Source of the DNA: Elephas maximus indicus
Taxonomy: Eukaryota; Chordata; Mammalia; Proboscidea; Elephantidae
Length of the DNA stretch: 64,000 nucleotides
Reading direction: 5' to 3'
NCBI RefSeq assembly: GCF_024166365.1
Contig: NC_064826.1
Location: 63,443,001 to 63,507,000 of the forward strand
This document shows positions 45,452 through 57,871 of the stretch, piece by piece. Positions within the stretch are counted from its first letter, which is position 1. Every line of letters begins with the position of its first letter. The notes beneath the pieces are model-generated. The model saw only the letters and a program-made list of their open reading frames with translations. It made no database searches and had not been told where the DNA came from. The position numbers and the translations under genes are program-made.

Positions 45452-45655
45452 AGTGTATCTGGAAGTGCTTCTCAAATTTTAGCTTGCTTCAGAATCACCT
45501 GGAGGGCTTGTTAAAATGCATATTCCTGGGCCCTAATCACAGAAATTCTGATTCTGCATTTCTGGTGTTAGGCCTGAGACTCTGCCTTTCTAACAAGTAT
45601 CCAAGTGATGCTGATGGTGTTGGTCCACAGACCACACTTTGAACAGATTTAGGGT
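45452..45655. mobile_element. MER5A-like DNA transposon
   Basis: CAGAATCACCTGGAGGGCTTGTTAAAATGCATATTCC, AATTCTGATTCTGCATTTCT, CTTTCTAACAAGTATCCAAGTGATGCTGATG and GGTCCACAGACCACACTTTGA appear in the order of the MER5A consensus. Confidence 0.75.
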
Positions 45656-46604
45656 ATAGAGGGAGTTTCTTCAGTATCTGACCCGTTTTGGTTACTTGCT
45701 GGCCTTCCAGCACTGGTCATCATAACCATCAAAGAGCACAGCTTCCTGTTCCAGTGGACTCACAATGCCATGGAGACATCCTGACTTGGATTCACGCATA
45801 TAATCAAACTTCCAGAGGAGAAATCACAGGCCTTTTTGGCAAGATGCCAGTGCAGTTGATAAACTGAGGGGCAAAAAGGCCATCATATAAACATGAAAAC
45901 TGTCAACTTGTACAGTCTTTAAAACCAGGTAAATGAAGTAGAAAAATCCCTCAGTCAGAAAGTGAGCATTAAATAACCTTGAAGTACTGCAGACTTTCTC
46001 CAGAGGATTTTAAAGATGGAACATTTTCAATTAAATATGAGTCTGCCACACAATCCCTGATACAGTCACAAAGAAAATGAGCTTGAATCTCTGGAATTGT
46101 AGCTGTGACTCAGTTTGTTAAAGAAAAAAAAAAAAAGGAACTGAAGAGACACAAGTCCCATCTGAGATAAACACATTGGAAGATGCTCCGAAAACTGGGA
46201 AAGGAAGCACTCTGAAAGTGCTCAGAAAACAAAGCCAGAGCAAAAGAAAAAGTTGAGTACTCTCAGTTCTGACTGATAGAAAAAGAAGCCTGTTAGAAAT
46301 GTGGTGGGGGCAGAAGTATCAGCTCACTGGTGAGGTGAGCATATTCTATCATTCTTCATTGAGAATCCTCAAGCCATGACTAATTTAGTTACACGCTCTC
46401 AGACCTTTTGGTTATTTGTGATCTACAAATGTCTTAGTTGCATGCATTCTGCTTTTACACTCAGTCCCTTTTGGACTGAAGCAGTGTTTTACAAATGCTC
46501 TGGATTTCCACTTCTATCCTGTGGAACACAGAATAAACTGGGTGCTACCATGAGAAACCAACAAGTCCTAAAGGCCTAATGACATGTTAGCAACAATAAC
46601 AAAT

Positions 46605-46800
46605 AAAAATAGCTAACATTTGCGTTTGTTACGTGCCAAACCCTATTTTGTGGATTTTAGGTATATTAGTTCATTTAATCCTCACAACCAGCTCTATTAT
46701 GATCTCCAGTTTACTCACTGGGAAAGTGAGGCACTGAGAGGTTAAGTAATTCGTCCAAGATTACAGAGTCATCTGTAACTAAGTCAAAGAGCAAGGTTTG
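46605..46800 (-). mobile_element. MIR SINE
   Basis: Reverse MIR: GCTAACATTTGCGTTTGTTACGTGCC, TTCATTTAATCCTCACAACC, GAAAGTGAGGCACTGAGAGGTTAAGTAATTCG. Confidence 0.8.
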
Positions 46801-49315
46801 AGAACAATGTTACATACCATCAATCCAACTAAGTACAGCAGATATAAAATTGACCACAGCTTTCTAGCAACAAACCAACATACCATAAGGAAGTGTACAA
46901 AAACCTCTAGCATCTCAACTGGATGGTCTTCCAGTGAATGCAAATACATAAGAAGTTCTGCACTAAACTCATGACAGCCTTCTCAAAGAAGGAGAAACCA
47001 ACTGCAAATGATGAGATGAAGATTCTCTATGTCAACCATTTCACAAGATACCATTTTGAAGCCACTGATTTTATGTGCAATGCATTCCACCCAGCTTGGC
47101 CAAATGAGAGTCACTGGAAAATCGGTCAATGTAAGTAGTCATGTTGGGCATAAATTACTCTTCAAATCCATATGGGAAAGTAGCCAAGTATAAATAATAA
47201 ATTAAAAAAGGAAGAAAGAAATCCTCTATAATCTTCTGTACCACATGATCTTGGTTATAAGACCATTTATTAGAGTTGACAAGCAAGTAAAGAAGAGTAG
47301 CATGAATGACCAGGGTAGGATACCTCATTCCATTACCACACCTTGGCAATATTCTCTCTGCGTTGTCCCTCAAAACCATCTTACTTTTTCATTCCCAATC
47401 TAATTTCTTCCACAGACCAATGAAATAGATAATCCTGTTCTGGTTTTATCTGCCACTGATCTCTCATGTCAAACATCAGCTGTCCCTGTTCTCTCCCTCA
47501 CATGGATATGCCCTACCTTGCTCTAGGCTGCCCTTGGGTTGAGCAGGAAGAGTCCAGCTTCCATGCTGTGCTTTACCATTCTCAAGTTCTGAGGATCCAT
47601 CCCAAGCTGATCTTCCCGTGCCTGTGACGAAGCCCTGACATACCTCGGTAGCTCAATTGCCCTGAACAATTGAGGTTTAGAAGAAATTGATTTTTGTTTT
47701 TCAGAACCTGGGGATCATTCGACTTTACTTATTTAAGAGGCTATGGAAAATGTGTGTCTATTGTTTCAGCTTTTTGAGGTGCAAAGTGCTTAGGTTACCA
47801 GTAAAAACCAATCTCCTTGTATTGTCCCTTTCAGACCCAGATAAAAAGTTCAAAGAAAAAAATTTTTTTTTCTAGAAAATGACAAGCACGCTGCCAGCAT
47901 CCTTTAGATGCAGCAAGAACAATGCTTTTAAGTCTGCCTCCTGAATCTCTACAGGAAGATCATTGGATGAGCAGATAGAACAAGAAAATGGAAATTTTAG
48001 AAATTATGGAAATGAAGTGTCTGAATGATGCAAATGACAACCGGCAATTTTCACATCACTCAGTAAACTGAGGGTTTATTCAGCCCTTATTTATGCCATG
48101 AGTTGGTTTTTTAACTTTTTTTTTTAAGCATGTGAAGATATAAGATGCTCACCCTTGGCTGTGCAGAAAAGAATCTGCCTAACCATTAAACGCCCAAGAA
48201 AAGAAACTACTTTGATGGCAAAGGGGAAAAAGGCCACAAACCCACAGGGGTACCCTACTGAGGATAACGGACACTGCGCATTCTTTTGCTCTCAACAAAA
48301 ATAAAATAAGCTCTTAGAGAACTAGCGCAACAGCATTTGGGCAGATGCAGCTCCCCTCTTAAGGACAATGTTTTTTCTTTTAATAGATTCCTTTGGGCAT
48401 TGGGAAGGAAAGTCTTCTTGCCTTTTAACTACTGATCTAGTGACCTGAGAATTGAACCAAAGTGAAAAAATAACCTACAGCTCTGTTTTTAGTTTGCTTG
48501 AGGGAGAAAGAGTCTTTAAAAATTATGTATTTATTTATTTATTTTTTAAGGAGACATATGCCTGAATCCCAGATAGAAGAAGTGCTGGTGGATGTGTTTT
48601 TCTTTAGTTTGGGACCGTCATTATGCTTTCTATATTAGCTGTGATTTCAGCAAATACTTGTAGATCGACAATATGCCATGATGTCACTTTTCTCAAAATG
48701 CTCTTCTGTTTGTCTTCTCTTTCTTGTCTCCACTTTTCTTGGCTAGGATGAACCTCAATCTGATGTTTTCTGGAATGTCAATTTTTCAGGATAAATCAAT
48801 ACTTCAAATAATTCATTTAAAGTAATGTTATATACATGATTCTGCATGTAACTTAGTAATATATTGACATGGTCCTCAGCTTTTGGATAATATTTTGTCT
48901 TTTTTTTTTTTGAGATAGAGAACTTTACTCCTAGGAAAGATGGGGCTTGGAATTAGCAGTTATGCCTTCTTTCCTAGTTCTTGTTCCTCCCCTTTACATT
49001 AAAATCTACTACAATAAGGATAATTTTTGATTCCCAAATTTATAGTTTCAACTGACATCTACTCACCTTTTGGATGAGAAAAGATATTCAAGAAACTGAG
49101 CATCCATGAATGCATTTATAACAAAATACACGTTTTGCAAGGTGAGACACAATGCAAATTTCATCACCTGTGTCTCTCTTGGAGCTAGTAAACAAGCGGT
49201 TTCAAGGATGAATAACATATAAAACATGTCTACTTGAAAGTTCTTTCCTGCTTTTCCTCGAACTAATTTTACTTGGAGAGAGAGAGCAGCATATGCTGTT
49301 TGTATACGCAGGGTT

Positions 49316-49486
49316 AAAACCAAAAAACCCAAACCCGTTGCCGCCAAGTCAATTTCCAACTCATAGTGACCCTACAGGACAAAGTAGAACTGCCCCACAG
49401 GGTTTCAAAGGAGCAGCTGGTGGACTTGAATTGCCGACATTTTGGTTAACAGCCGAGTTCTCAACCACCGTGCTACCAGGGCTTCC
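49316..49486 (-). mobile_element. AfroSINE copy, short form
   Basis: AAAACCAAAAAACCCAAACCCGTTGCCGCC tail, CCACAGGGTTTCAAAGGAGC middle and the CTCAACCACCGTGCTACCAGGGCTT head. Confidence 0.87.
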
Positions 49487-49757
49487 TATGGAGGGTTAGA
49501 TAAGAGATTTAATAAAAATCTCATTGGGAAACACTGACTTAAACAGAGAAATACTATTCAAATAGAGAAATTACTAAAAACAAATGACTTAGTTTCTTTC
49601 CTCTGGGTGAAATATATGTGTCACAATTTAAAATAACGAAGTCATTTTTGCTGTTTTAGTGGCTTGTTTTTTAGCCTGTACTAGTTCTATGTATTTGTGA
49701 GAGGCCCGTTTCCAAATTTTCCTTTATGTAACAGGTGGTTGTGAAGACTGTATCACC

Positions 49758-49917
49758 GTTAGTCACCACTGAGTTGATTCTGACTCATGGCGACCCCCTG
49801 TGTGCAGAGTAGAACTGCTCCATAGGGTCTTCAAGGTGGTGACCTGGGTGAGTTCGAACTGCCAACCTTTTGGCTAGTAGTCAAACGCTTAAACATTTGC
49901 ACTACCAGGGGACTCCT
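49758..49917 (-). mobile_element. AfroSINE copy
   Basis: GTTAGTCACCACTGAGTTGATTCTGACTC tail, CTCCATAGGGTCTTCAAGG middle, head ending CACTACCAGGGGACTCC. Confidence 0.85.
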
Positions 49918-50508
49918 CAAACTTCATCTTATGGAAGACACAGACATCTGGAAACGTCCAGTGGGCACACTGCACCTCCATATGGCTCTATTTGCTATTA
50001 CAAGTGGCTTTTTATTGGTGACTTGTTCTCATTTTGTCCAGCCTCAGAGGAATATCCCTTGGTAGTGGGTGGTAGTGGGGGAGCTGCAAGGAAGGGCTGG
50101 GCTGGCTGGTAGGCAATTAGGAGGCAGCCTGTGTGCTGTGACTGGTGCATGTTTGTCCCTATAATAGCCTATGACATTGAAAACATCCAGCAGTGACAAC
50201 TCTTAAGAGCATTAAGAGCAATTATTGGAGTAACGGGCTTGTTGGGAAAGCCAAGTACAGACTCCTAGGAAGTTATAGGACATAGGAGACAGATTAACAG
50301 AAATCCTGTAAGCAACTGCTTTCAATAAATGCCCTTTAGAATTTTTAAAAGCTTTATACTTCTTTGAAACTCCACGACAGCCCCTTGAGGGTACGAAGGG
50401 CAGTTTTTATTATTCTAATTTGATGGAAGTCAAACGGCTTCTATAAAGGAATAGCAAACTCAGAAGAATCCTGAATTTAGACTATTTAGGGAAGATAACA
50501 ATTTTTTT

Positions 50509-50712
50509 TAACAGTCTCTGGGTGGCTCAAATACTTGAAGCATTCGGCTACTAACCAAAAGTTGGCAGTTTGAACCCACCTGGAGGCACCTTAGGAGAAA
50601 GGCCTGGTGATCTGCTTCTGAAGAGTCACATCTTTGAGAGCCCTGTGGAGCACAGCTCTACGCTGCACAAGTGGCGTCACTATGAGTTGGATTTGACTAG
50701 AGAGCAACGTCC
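50509..50712 (+). mobile_element. AfroSINE copy, long form
   Basis: CAGTCTCTGGGTGGCTCAAAT head, AAAAGTTGGCAGTTTGAACCC B-box area, GAAAGGCCTGGTGATCTGCTTCTG middle and CACTATGAGTTGGATTTGAC tail. Confidence 0.85.
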
Positions 50713-51177
50713 CCCCCATCTTCCCCAGCAAGATAACAGAGTTGGTCCCCCTTCACTGTTACAACCAGAAAGCAACCTGGAGGCATGAGGTATGATTTGG
50801 AGACTCCCAAAGGAGAGTTAGGAGAGGGTCTATTCAAGAATTTACAATGTTTCGTGATTTTCTGAGAGCTCTGCTCAGGTCAGTGTGGTTGATTATTTAA
50901 TGACTTAGCCATTTCCTGGTCTACTTCACATACAGAGTCACTTTCTCAGGGTCTCCACACTTAATGGGAAGTGGGAAGCCAAAGTTCTGTGTCTTTTCTG
51001 CTGAGAGATGCCTACTTAATTGCTTTTACATCTGTTTTAAACTCAGTGGGGGTCAGTTTCCCTAATTAACTGTGGTGTGCATGTCCAATCATGGACAGAG
51101 TCATCGCTTTGGAATGGCTGGGCAGCTTTCTTTAAGAACTCATTTTCTTGAGTAAATAATGACAATCAAGAACACCA

Positions 51178-51365
51178 TGTAGTGCAGAGGAAAGAGGATG
51201 GTCTTCTGTGTAAGACAGCTCTGGGTTCAAATCCCAGCTCTAACTATCCATGGCACTGAGGACACTTGCCTGCACTGAATCTCAGTTTCCCCATCTTTAA
51301 AAATGGGAGTAATGCACACCACCATCACCACCACTCTCTGAGGTCTTGTGAGGATTAAATTTTTA
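51178..51365 (+). mobile_element. MIR SINE, near full length
   Basis: TGTAGTGCAGAGGAAAGAGG tRNA-like head, CTGGGTTCAAATCCCAGCTC B box, AATCTCAGTTTCCCCATCTTTAAAAATGGGAGTAAT core and TTGTGAGGATTAAA. Confidence 0.82.
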
Positions 51366-52081
51366 TTAAAATCAGTTGACATTAAAAAAGGAAACTCATT
51401 GAGGTAAACCCATTTGGTCACATTATTTTGTAGGAGAGTAAGGCAGGACTTTGTCTATGACTTTAGAAGATGAATTACAATGCCTTTCTGGATATATTAA
51501 TACTGCGAAACTTGTTAACACTACTGATCCATTAGCAGCCAAATTAAGCTGCTTTCCCATGCCATGGTCACACAGGAGGCATGCTCCAGGCAGATTTCAC
51601 GCATTTTTGTTGTTGGGTTGGCAGAGCTGTCAAATGCCAGTTTTGAAAGATGAGGCTATCTACAGATGCTTGCAAAACACAGTTTAAGCAGAGAGATAAA
51701 AATGAAAATATTCCTTGGCCATTCATTGTGTGCTAGATAGGCTCTGTGTGTCCAGCAAACAGCACTCTTCATTCTGGGCCAAGAGGTGGATCTGTATGAC
51801 TGCATCAGGGCTCCCTTGTCCTTTGGTTTCTGGCTGGGCTCTGTCAATGGGGAGCACCAACAAAGACCGGGAGATGACAGGGGAGTGAACGAGGGGTATT
51901 TATTCCCCACTCCCTCTCCACAGAGTTGCCACAGGCCCGTTGTTTCTGTAGGGCAACCCTCACCACACCATTGTCTCTCTGTCTTTAGGTTCCTATACCA
52001 TTCTCTCCCCTTGTCCGTTCAGACCACAGGTAGTACAGGCCCCATTGTTACTAGTCCCTGGGTGTTATCCTTACATTTGTA
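51366..52081. other. Intronic stretch, nothing recognised
   Basis: Unique-looking intron sequence; open frames on both strands around 51656-52097 carry no recognisable domain. Confidence 0.45.
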
Positions 52082-52158
52082 TTGTTATTGTTGTTAGGTG
52101 CCCTGGAGTCGGCTCCGACTCATAGCAGCCTTATGTATAATAGAGTGAAACATTTGTA
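52082..52158 (-). mobile_element. RTE/SINE 3'-end scrap
   Basis: GTTATTGTTGTTAGGTGCCCTGGAGTCGGCTCCGACTCATAG followed by TATGTATAATAGAGTGAAACA, which follows the RTE 3' terminus. Confidence 0.75.
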
Positions 52159-52588
52159 TTAGGATGAAACATATGAATTTGCCAATTTTGTAGGTCGATT
52201 ATTGGCAATTCATATCTAGCCTAATAAACAGTCACACTATTAAAGTGTTTCAAATGTCCGATTAAAGTGTGCCAATTGTTTTCTGCCAGATTGTTAACAG
52301 ATATCCAGAGGGAAAGCTTTATTATTAAAATCAAGTAAGGCAGGTTTAACAAGGTGGTGATAAGGACACAGTTCTGGATTTTTTAAAGCAGAAATATTGC
52401 CTGTATTTGTATTCTCTATGTCAGCATAAACCTTTTCAAGTCATGCGGACATTGAACAGGATCATATTTGTATACCTTAGTAGAGTAAATGCACAGGGGC
52501 TCATAGCTGACGTGACTGGCCCAAGCCCAGGCTGGCACGCCTGTAGCCCACTAATGACATACTGGGGCTACTGGGAAGCACTGCCTTG

Positions 52589-52659
52589 TTAACACCTATG
52601 GTAAGTGTACTTAGCACGTACTGTGAGCATAGACAATATTGTCTTACCATAGGTATTAA
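52589..52659. repeat. TTAA-bounded inverted repeat (hairpin)
   Basis: Left arm TTAACACCTATGGTAAG (52589-52605) and right arm CTTACCATAGGTATTAA (52643-52659) pair at 16 of 17 positions. The 37-nt loop contains AGACAATATTGTCT (52631-52644), a perfect palindrome that overlaps the right arm by two bases. Both outer ends are TTAA, the target site of piggyBac-type transposons. A tiny MITE or a chance hairpin are both possible. Confidence 0.55.
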
Positions 52660-52661
52660 GT

Positions 52662-52731
52662 TGCTCCTTGGAAAAGTTCTACTCTGTTCTATAGGGTCGC
52701 TATGAGTCGGAATCGACTCGATGGCACTGGG
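52662..52731 (+). mobile_element. AfroSINE 3' half
   Basis: GCTCCTTGGAAAAGTTCTACTCTG...TAGGGTCGCTATGAGTCGGAATCGACTCGATGGCACTGGG; the tRNA-like head is missing. Confidence 0.82.
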
Positions 52732-52818
52732 AGAGAGGGAGAGGTGTTAAGAAATTATTGATTAGACATAAAACCTTATGGTTTGTTGTGTGATTTTTAT
52801 TTGGTAACCCTTTAGCTC

Positions 52819-52880
52819 TCCTATAGGTTCACTATGAGTCGGAATCGACTTGATAACCATAGGTTTGGTTTTTTGGTTTT
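52819..52880 (+). mobile_element. AfroSINE tail scrap
   Basis: CTCCTATAGGTTCACTATGAGTCGGAATCGACTTGATAACC then AGGTTTGGTTTTTTGG, the last 60 bp of a plus-strand copy. Confidence 0.82.
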
Positions 52881-53078
52881 AACCCTTTAGCATGTAACAA
52901 TTACTTCCAAGAACTACATAGAAATGATATGCCTTGCTTAATATAAAACTCAACTGTGGAAGTAAATAGGATTATACATGTTAACTGCTGCTTAGGTCAA
53001 ACAATAGCACCATGTTCACTCTTTACAGATACTATATCCCTTAAAATAAAACTAAAAACAAAATCATGCAGTACTTAC

Positions 53079-53205
53079 CGGATCGCTTCTCACCAGCTCA
53101 CCGTTGGGAACTACTTCAACGAGGTGAATGATGATAATCGTCGAGTTCAGCACGTAGGTAAGAAACATGTTCTTGTGCAGGGTAACGCGCTGGCAGCTGA
53201 GATTC
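53079..53205 (-). CDS. CALCR: CALCR exon: intracellular loop 1 and TM2
   Basis: This 127-nt exon encodes [20 protein letters not shown] and then [22 protein letters not shown], covering the end of intracellular loop 1, TM2 and the start of extracellular loop 1. The [14 protein letters not shown] and [12 protein letters not shown] strings are near-identical to calcitonin receptor of other mammals and include the conserved His in TM2 that takes part in the class B polar network. The acceptor is CCCACAG and the donor GTAAGT, both strong. The exon starts with one base completing Lys and ends in phase 0 after Pro. The preceding intron of about 4.6 kb and the following one of about 10.4 kb are full of SINEs. 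Confidence 0.97.
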
Positions 53206-54079
53206 CTGTGGGCGGGGTGGGGGCGGAGCATAACAAAGCATAAGCCAATGATAAAATGTTGAAGTACCTGGATAAACCCCACATGGGTAATATTTTAAAC
53301 ATTTCTTTTAACAACAAATGTGAGAACATACAGAAATAAGTGAGGCTGCTCCCATTTCTTAGACCCATCACTACTTTTCTGCCTGATGTTTTAAAATAGT
53401 TTTTAAAACAGTTTTCTAGTCACGGCAGCTCAGAGTTTTCACTCCTCAGGGCGACTTCGTCTAATAACTGAAAGAGTGAGCGCTAAAATCACTTTTAATT
53501 GTAACAAATGCCATGAAATTAATTAAGAGAAGGATTCCTACAAGAGAAGCCATTAAGTTTTGGGAAATGTTTCGAATGAAAAACCTACAGTTCACTGATG
53601 TGATGCAGAAATTGCATGACAAGATGGGGTACCAGGGCGTGATCTCAGCACCAAGGCTGCTTGTGACAAAGTATTGAATCCACGTCCTTGACCCATCAAG
53701 TCCATGAGATTCACTAAGTCTCCTGATTTCTTCTCTTTACCACCTCTAACCTCTTCTCAGATCTCATATTTCAACAGCATCAACTTGTGGTTCCTCTTCT
53801 CCATAGTCTCCTGATGGTGGAGCTCAGACACAAGCAGAGAATTCTAAATAGGTTCAGATCTGATCTCCTTGTGAGGCATTATTGTGGTCTGCATCCTAGA
53901 GACCTTTTTGAGTGCTGCTAATTTTTGGTGTTGCCATTTCCAACCTTTTGGGTACTAGGCAATTTGTTGCAATTTTTCATTCCTTCCTCCTTCACCATTA
54001 ACATATACATATGCATTTGTGTGATTTCTCACATAAACGAACATTATTTTGAATATCTTATTTCACTTTTTTTTTTTTT

Positions 54080-54245
54080 GAGTCCTAGTAGCGCAGTGAT
54101 TAAGAGCTACAGCTGCCAACCAAAAAGTCAGCAGTCAGAACCCACCAGCCATTCCTTGGAAACCCTATGGGGCAGTTCTACTCTGTCGTATAGGGTCGCT
54201 ATGAGTCAGAATTGACTTGACGACATCAGGTTTTTTTTTTTTTTT
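54080..54245 (+). mobile_element. AfroSINE copy, short form, T-tailed
   Basis: GAGTCCTAGTAGCGCAGTGATTAAGAGC head, CCAGCCATTCCTTGGAAACCC and TATGAGTCAGAATTGACTTGACG with a T-rich 3' tail. Confidence 0.88.
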
Positions 54246-54796
54246 AATTCACTTTTTGATGTAACTGGAGATATCCTGCAACATAGCTATGGTAGATTTG
54301 GAATGAATAAGAATCTTTTATTTACCATATTTGATCGGGTTACAAAACGTTGAGCATTTCCCTACGTGAAAGCTTAAAACAGTTAATGCTGACAATGACT
54401 CATTATAACAACCATTCCTTAAAAAGACTTAAAAATAAAGTAGAAATCTTAAGAATTTTGAAAAGGAAATTCTGGGGAAAAATGAAATATGCAAATTGTC
54501 TGTGTTTACCATTTTTTTCCTGTATTTCAAAATCAAAGAAAAGTGAGCTGTCAATTATCTGTAGAAAAAGGTAACTTTAAATTTAAGGAATGGGGAATCT
54601 GTTAGAATATACATTCATTATTCTAGCTACATTTTTCAATTTTTCAGAAAGCCAAGCATTAGTAAATAGTTCATAAGTAATATTTTAAAATTTTCAATTT
54701 GCTAATTTTTTTTTTTTTTAAGCAGGGGTAGCATGCAGAACTTTATCTCCAGGAGGCAGCATATGATAAAGATGAGATTTAGAAAAGAGCTTTCAC

Positions 54797-54860
54797 TCAC
54801 ACACACACACATGCACGCACACACGCACACACATGTGCATGCATGCACATACACACACTA
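54797..54860 (+). repeat. Imperfect CA-rich simple repeat
   Basis: CACTCACACACACACACATG then CACGCACACACGCACACACA and GCATGCATGCACATACACACAC; interrupted, unlike the pure tract at 43784. Confidence 0.9.
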
Positions 54861-54923
54861 CCATATGGTATCTTGTTTAGCAGTAGAGAAATGTTTTAAA
54901 TAAACTGATCCTAATTGTTTTTT

Positions 54924-55118
54924 AGGAGCCCTGATGGCACAGTAGTTAAACACGTGGCTGCTAACCCCAAGGTCAGAGGGTGCGAACCCACCAGCCACTC
55001 CGAAGCAGCCTGCTTCTGTAAAGTTTTGCAGTCCTGGAAACCCTATGGAGCATTTCTACTCTGTCCTACAGGGTCAGTATGAGTAGGAATTGACTCGACG
55101 GCCACAAGTTTGATTTTT
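54924..55118 (+). mobile_element. AfroSINE copy, long form
   Basis: AGGAGCCCTGATGGCACAGTAGTTAAAC head, GGGTGCGAACCCACCAGCC B-box area, GCCTGCTTCTGTAAAGTTTTGC middle and TTGACTCGACGGCCACAAG tail. Confidence 0.88.
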
Positions 55119-56847
55119 TTGTTAGCTATTTTTATCACACAATGAAACTTGTGAGAGCTGGAACTTGATGGTACTACCTTGTTTTTCTGGGTCTCGCAAG
55201 TTTTCTGCCTTTGACAGGGTGCACTCTTACCACTTTTCTATTGCTATCAGTGGAAAATATTTGCGTTTTCCTTCTCTGACAGTTTTCCATCTTACACAGA
55301 TTTTGGCTTCTGCAGGATTTACTATAGTACTAAAGGTAGGTTGTAATGTTAAGCATTTAAAGGCAAGAAAAATTATTTATATATCATACCCATTTATCTT
55401 GCATAAACCCTTAGATATTATAAATGGTGCAGATAACACTGTTGAACCTATGACCTGCCACCTTCCTTATAATCATAGTAATACTTCCCAATTCTTACCA
55501 TGAGGCACATATCTGTGACCTCATTACTGGATTCAACCTGGCTTAGACCAATGAAAACTTGACAGTGGACCAGAAGTAACCTGTATATCATCCTGAGCTA
55601 TATTTAACTCTGCCAATTTTGGTGCATTTAAAATTTTTAGCATCATTTTCTCTTAAGATTTAAATCACTGAATTTTTTTTCTCTAGGTTGAAGAAGGCAT
55701 AGAAGCTCAATGTTCTTTTAAAATAGCAAAGACTTTATATACGTTTCTACATTCATTTTCCAATAGCACAGGAAGAATCATTCTTATTTGTTTCAGGGTA
55801 ACATAACCCTGCTTCCTACTTCCCCTTACATGTAAGAATAAAATCACACTAAGATTAGAGATACACTGTAATGATCTCATTCTGAGCAATATTCCAGGAT
55901 TTGGAACAAAGTATTGGCAATTCCACAGCCTTCCGTAAATTTCAGTAACTTCGAATTCTTCTGCGGGCCTTCTCAGCCTGCTGGTTTGAGAAGGACCCCG
56001 GCAGGGTTACTCCTTTTAATCGAACCTATCAGACACATTTTAGGAGTTTTGAGGGTTTTACAGAGATTACAATGGGGTGATTTGAGCGGGGTATGGGCTC
56101 TCATTTTGGGTATAGCTTCTCATTTTGGTTTCATGGAAATTTTATAAAATTGTTCAAATTTTGCAAAATAATTCAGTCCTGGGAATGAAGAATTAAGCAA
56201 GAAGGTTATGATCACTTTTTGCTCAGGTTTCACACAGACGATGCCATTTAAGTGCATAAATCACAAAAAATTTTAATTGTAATGTTCAGTAAAAATTTTA
56301 AGGGTGATACTGAATGTTTGGAATAATATTTTGGGAAAATATTGCTAATTAAAAACAGAAAATTCAGTGAATGATCAGAACTGCCTTTTTTCACAATCAC
56401 TTTTCATATTTCCAAAATCCAAATGTAAAACAAAAAGTACAACTTAAGGAATCAGGGCATAGGTGAACTTTAAAAGTATCAAATGTCCTTGATATTTTTA
56501 GTTTGGGTAGATTTAAGGTTTCTTGAGAACAAGTATAAATATCAGACATAACTTCTTTGGGGTCTCAATATTTAGCAAGTTAGCATGTGTGTTTTTCATA
56601 TTCCACTTTTTCTCTTGTTGTGTCTGCTCTGCAGAGCATCTAGTTGAGTTTATATCTTTCCATTATTAGATTTAGATTGTAAATCAATGAGACTTGTTTT
56701 TCCTTCCCAGATTCAAAACTGCTGTTTGGTAGCTTTTTGGAATTTAGAAAGATTAAGACAAAATCAGTGTTTCCTACAGAATTTCTCCCCACACTCTCTC
56801 AAGGGTTTTGCCAGATTATTTAGTTTTGGACTAACTAAAGTTGAATA

Positions 56848-57010
56848 GGGAGCTCTGTTGGCACAGTGGTTAAGAGCTATGGCTGCTAACCAAAAGGTTG
56901 GCAGTTCAAATCCACCAGCCGTTCCTCGGAAACCCTATGGGGCAGTTCTACTCTGTCCTACAGTGTCACTATCAGTCGGAATCGACTTGATGGCAACAGG
57001 TTTGTTTTTT
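56848..57010 (+). mobile_element. AfroSINE copy, short form
   Basis: GGGAGCTCTGTTGGCACAGTGGTTAAG head, GGTTGGCAGTTCAAATCCACC B box and TCAGTCGGAATCGACTTGATGGCAACAGG tail; one of the best preserved copies. Confidence 0.9.
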
Positions 57011-57779
57011 CCTTAATAAAGTAAGTTATGTAGTCCCACATAGATTATAAATTGTTCCTGAAAAGGAGAATTAACATATTTAATTCCCCTTTATTGTAAA
57101 ATCAGTATTGATATCAATTTAATCATTTTGCTATAGATAATATAATCAAGGGTATAGGCACAGCCTCAGAATATAAACCTTTGTTGGAATTTTATTTCTC
57201 TCAGTATTTTAGAAGATAATTGTGGTTAACAATGCTAGGTTTGCAGGGGCAAAGAATTTACACTTGATGGGTCATCATCGTCTAGAGACTCCTCTTGATC
57301 TTGGTTGAGTGAGTCTGAGTCAAGGACAGAAGAAAGACTCAGTTAGGAGTCATGGTTTTACCAAGCCCACTTTTCTTTTGGCCAAATCCACTTGTGATGC
57401 ATCTTATAATCTGCTGAGGTTCATTTGGACTTGTTGTCATGGACTCCATGTATTAGAATACAGATAAGGGAAGAAAGAGGACCCTCTCCTGAATACTTAA
57501 TGGAATCTTAGCTATGTTGCCACAATGTATTTATGGGCTCACAGGACAGTCTCATTTTGGGAAGGAGGCACATTGTTTTTGCAAGCTACCCTAATCCATT
57601 CTGTTCTCCTCAAAGATAGGGTTAAAAAGCACATTTTAACTTATTTATTTTTCTTGCTACTGCATGACCTCCAATGTCGCATGTCTCTTGTGATTTGGAG
57701 AAGACTCCTATACACACACCCCTGGACAGTTTACCATTTATTTTAGTACCTTAAAGAAGAAAATCAAAAGTGTACTTAC

Positions 57780-57871
57780 TTAAAGTGTACGAAAATCCCC
57801 AGTGAAACCACTAAGGCGCAAATCGACAAAGAATGACCCACAATAGCCAGATAGTACAGAGAATACGCATT
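57780..57871 (-). CDS. CALCR: CALCR exon: transmembrane helix 1
   Basis: This 92-nt exon encodes [15 protein letters not shown] and then [15 protein letters not shown], which is TM1 of the receptor, ending in the first two bases of a Lys codon. The [12 protein letters not shown] core is characteristic of calcitonin-family receptors. The acceptor is CCCAG and the donor is GTAAGT. It starts in phase 0 directly after the Lys that closes the extracellular exon. The final codon is completed by the G that opens the exon at 53205, giving HFK-NLSCQRV across the join; human has FFR-SLGCQRV. In human, a 48-nt alternative exon that lengthens intracellular loop 1 can lie at this junction; I saw no counterpart here. 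Confidence 0.96.

Larger units (their letters stand above)
53206..57779 (-). other. CALCR: CALCR intron between TM1 and TM2 exons
   Basis: An intron of 4574 nt, GTAAGT at 57779 to ACAG at 53206. Three SINEs and an imperfect CA tract lie in it. I looked here for the alternative 48-nt loop exon known in human and found none. 53290-54070 and 55130-56840 show nothing recognised. Confidence 0.9.
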
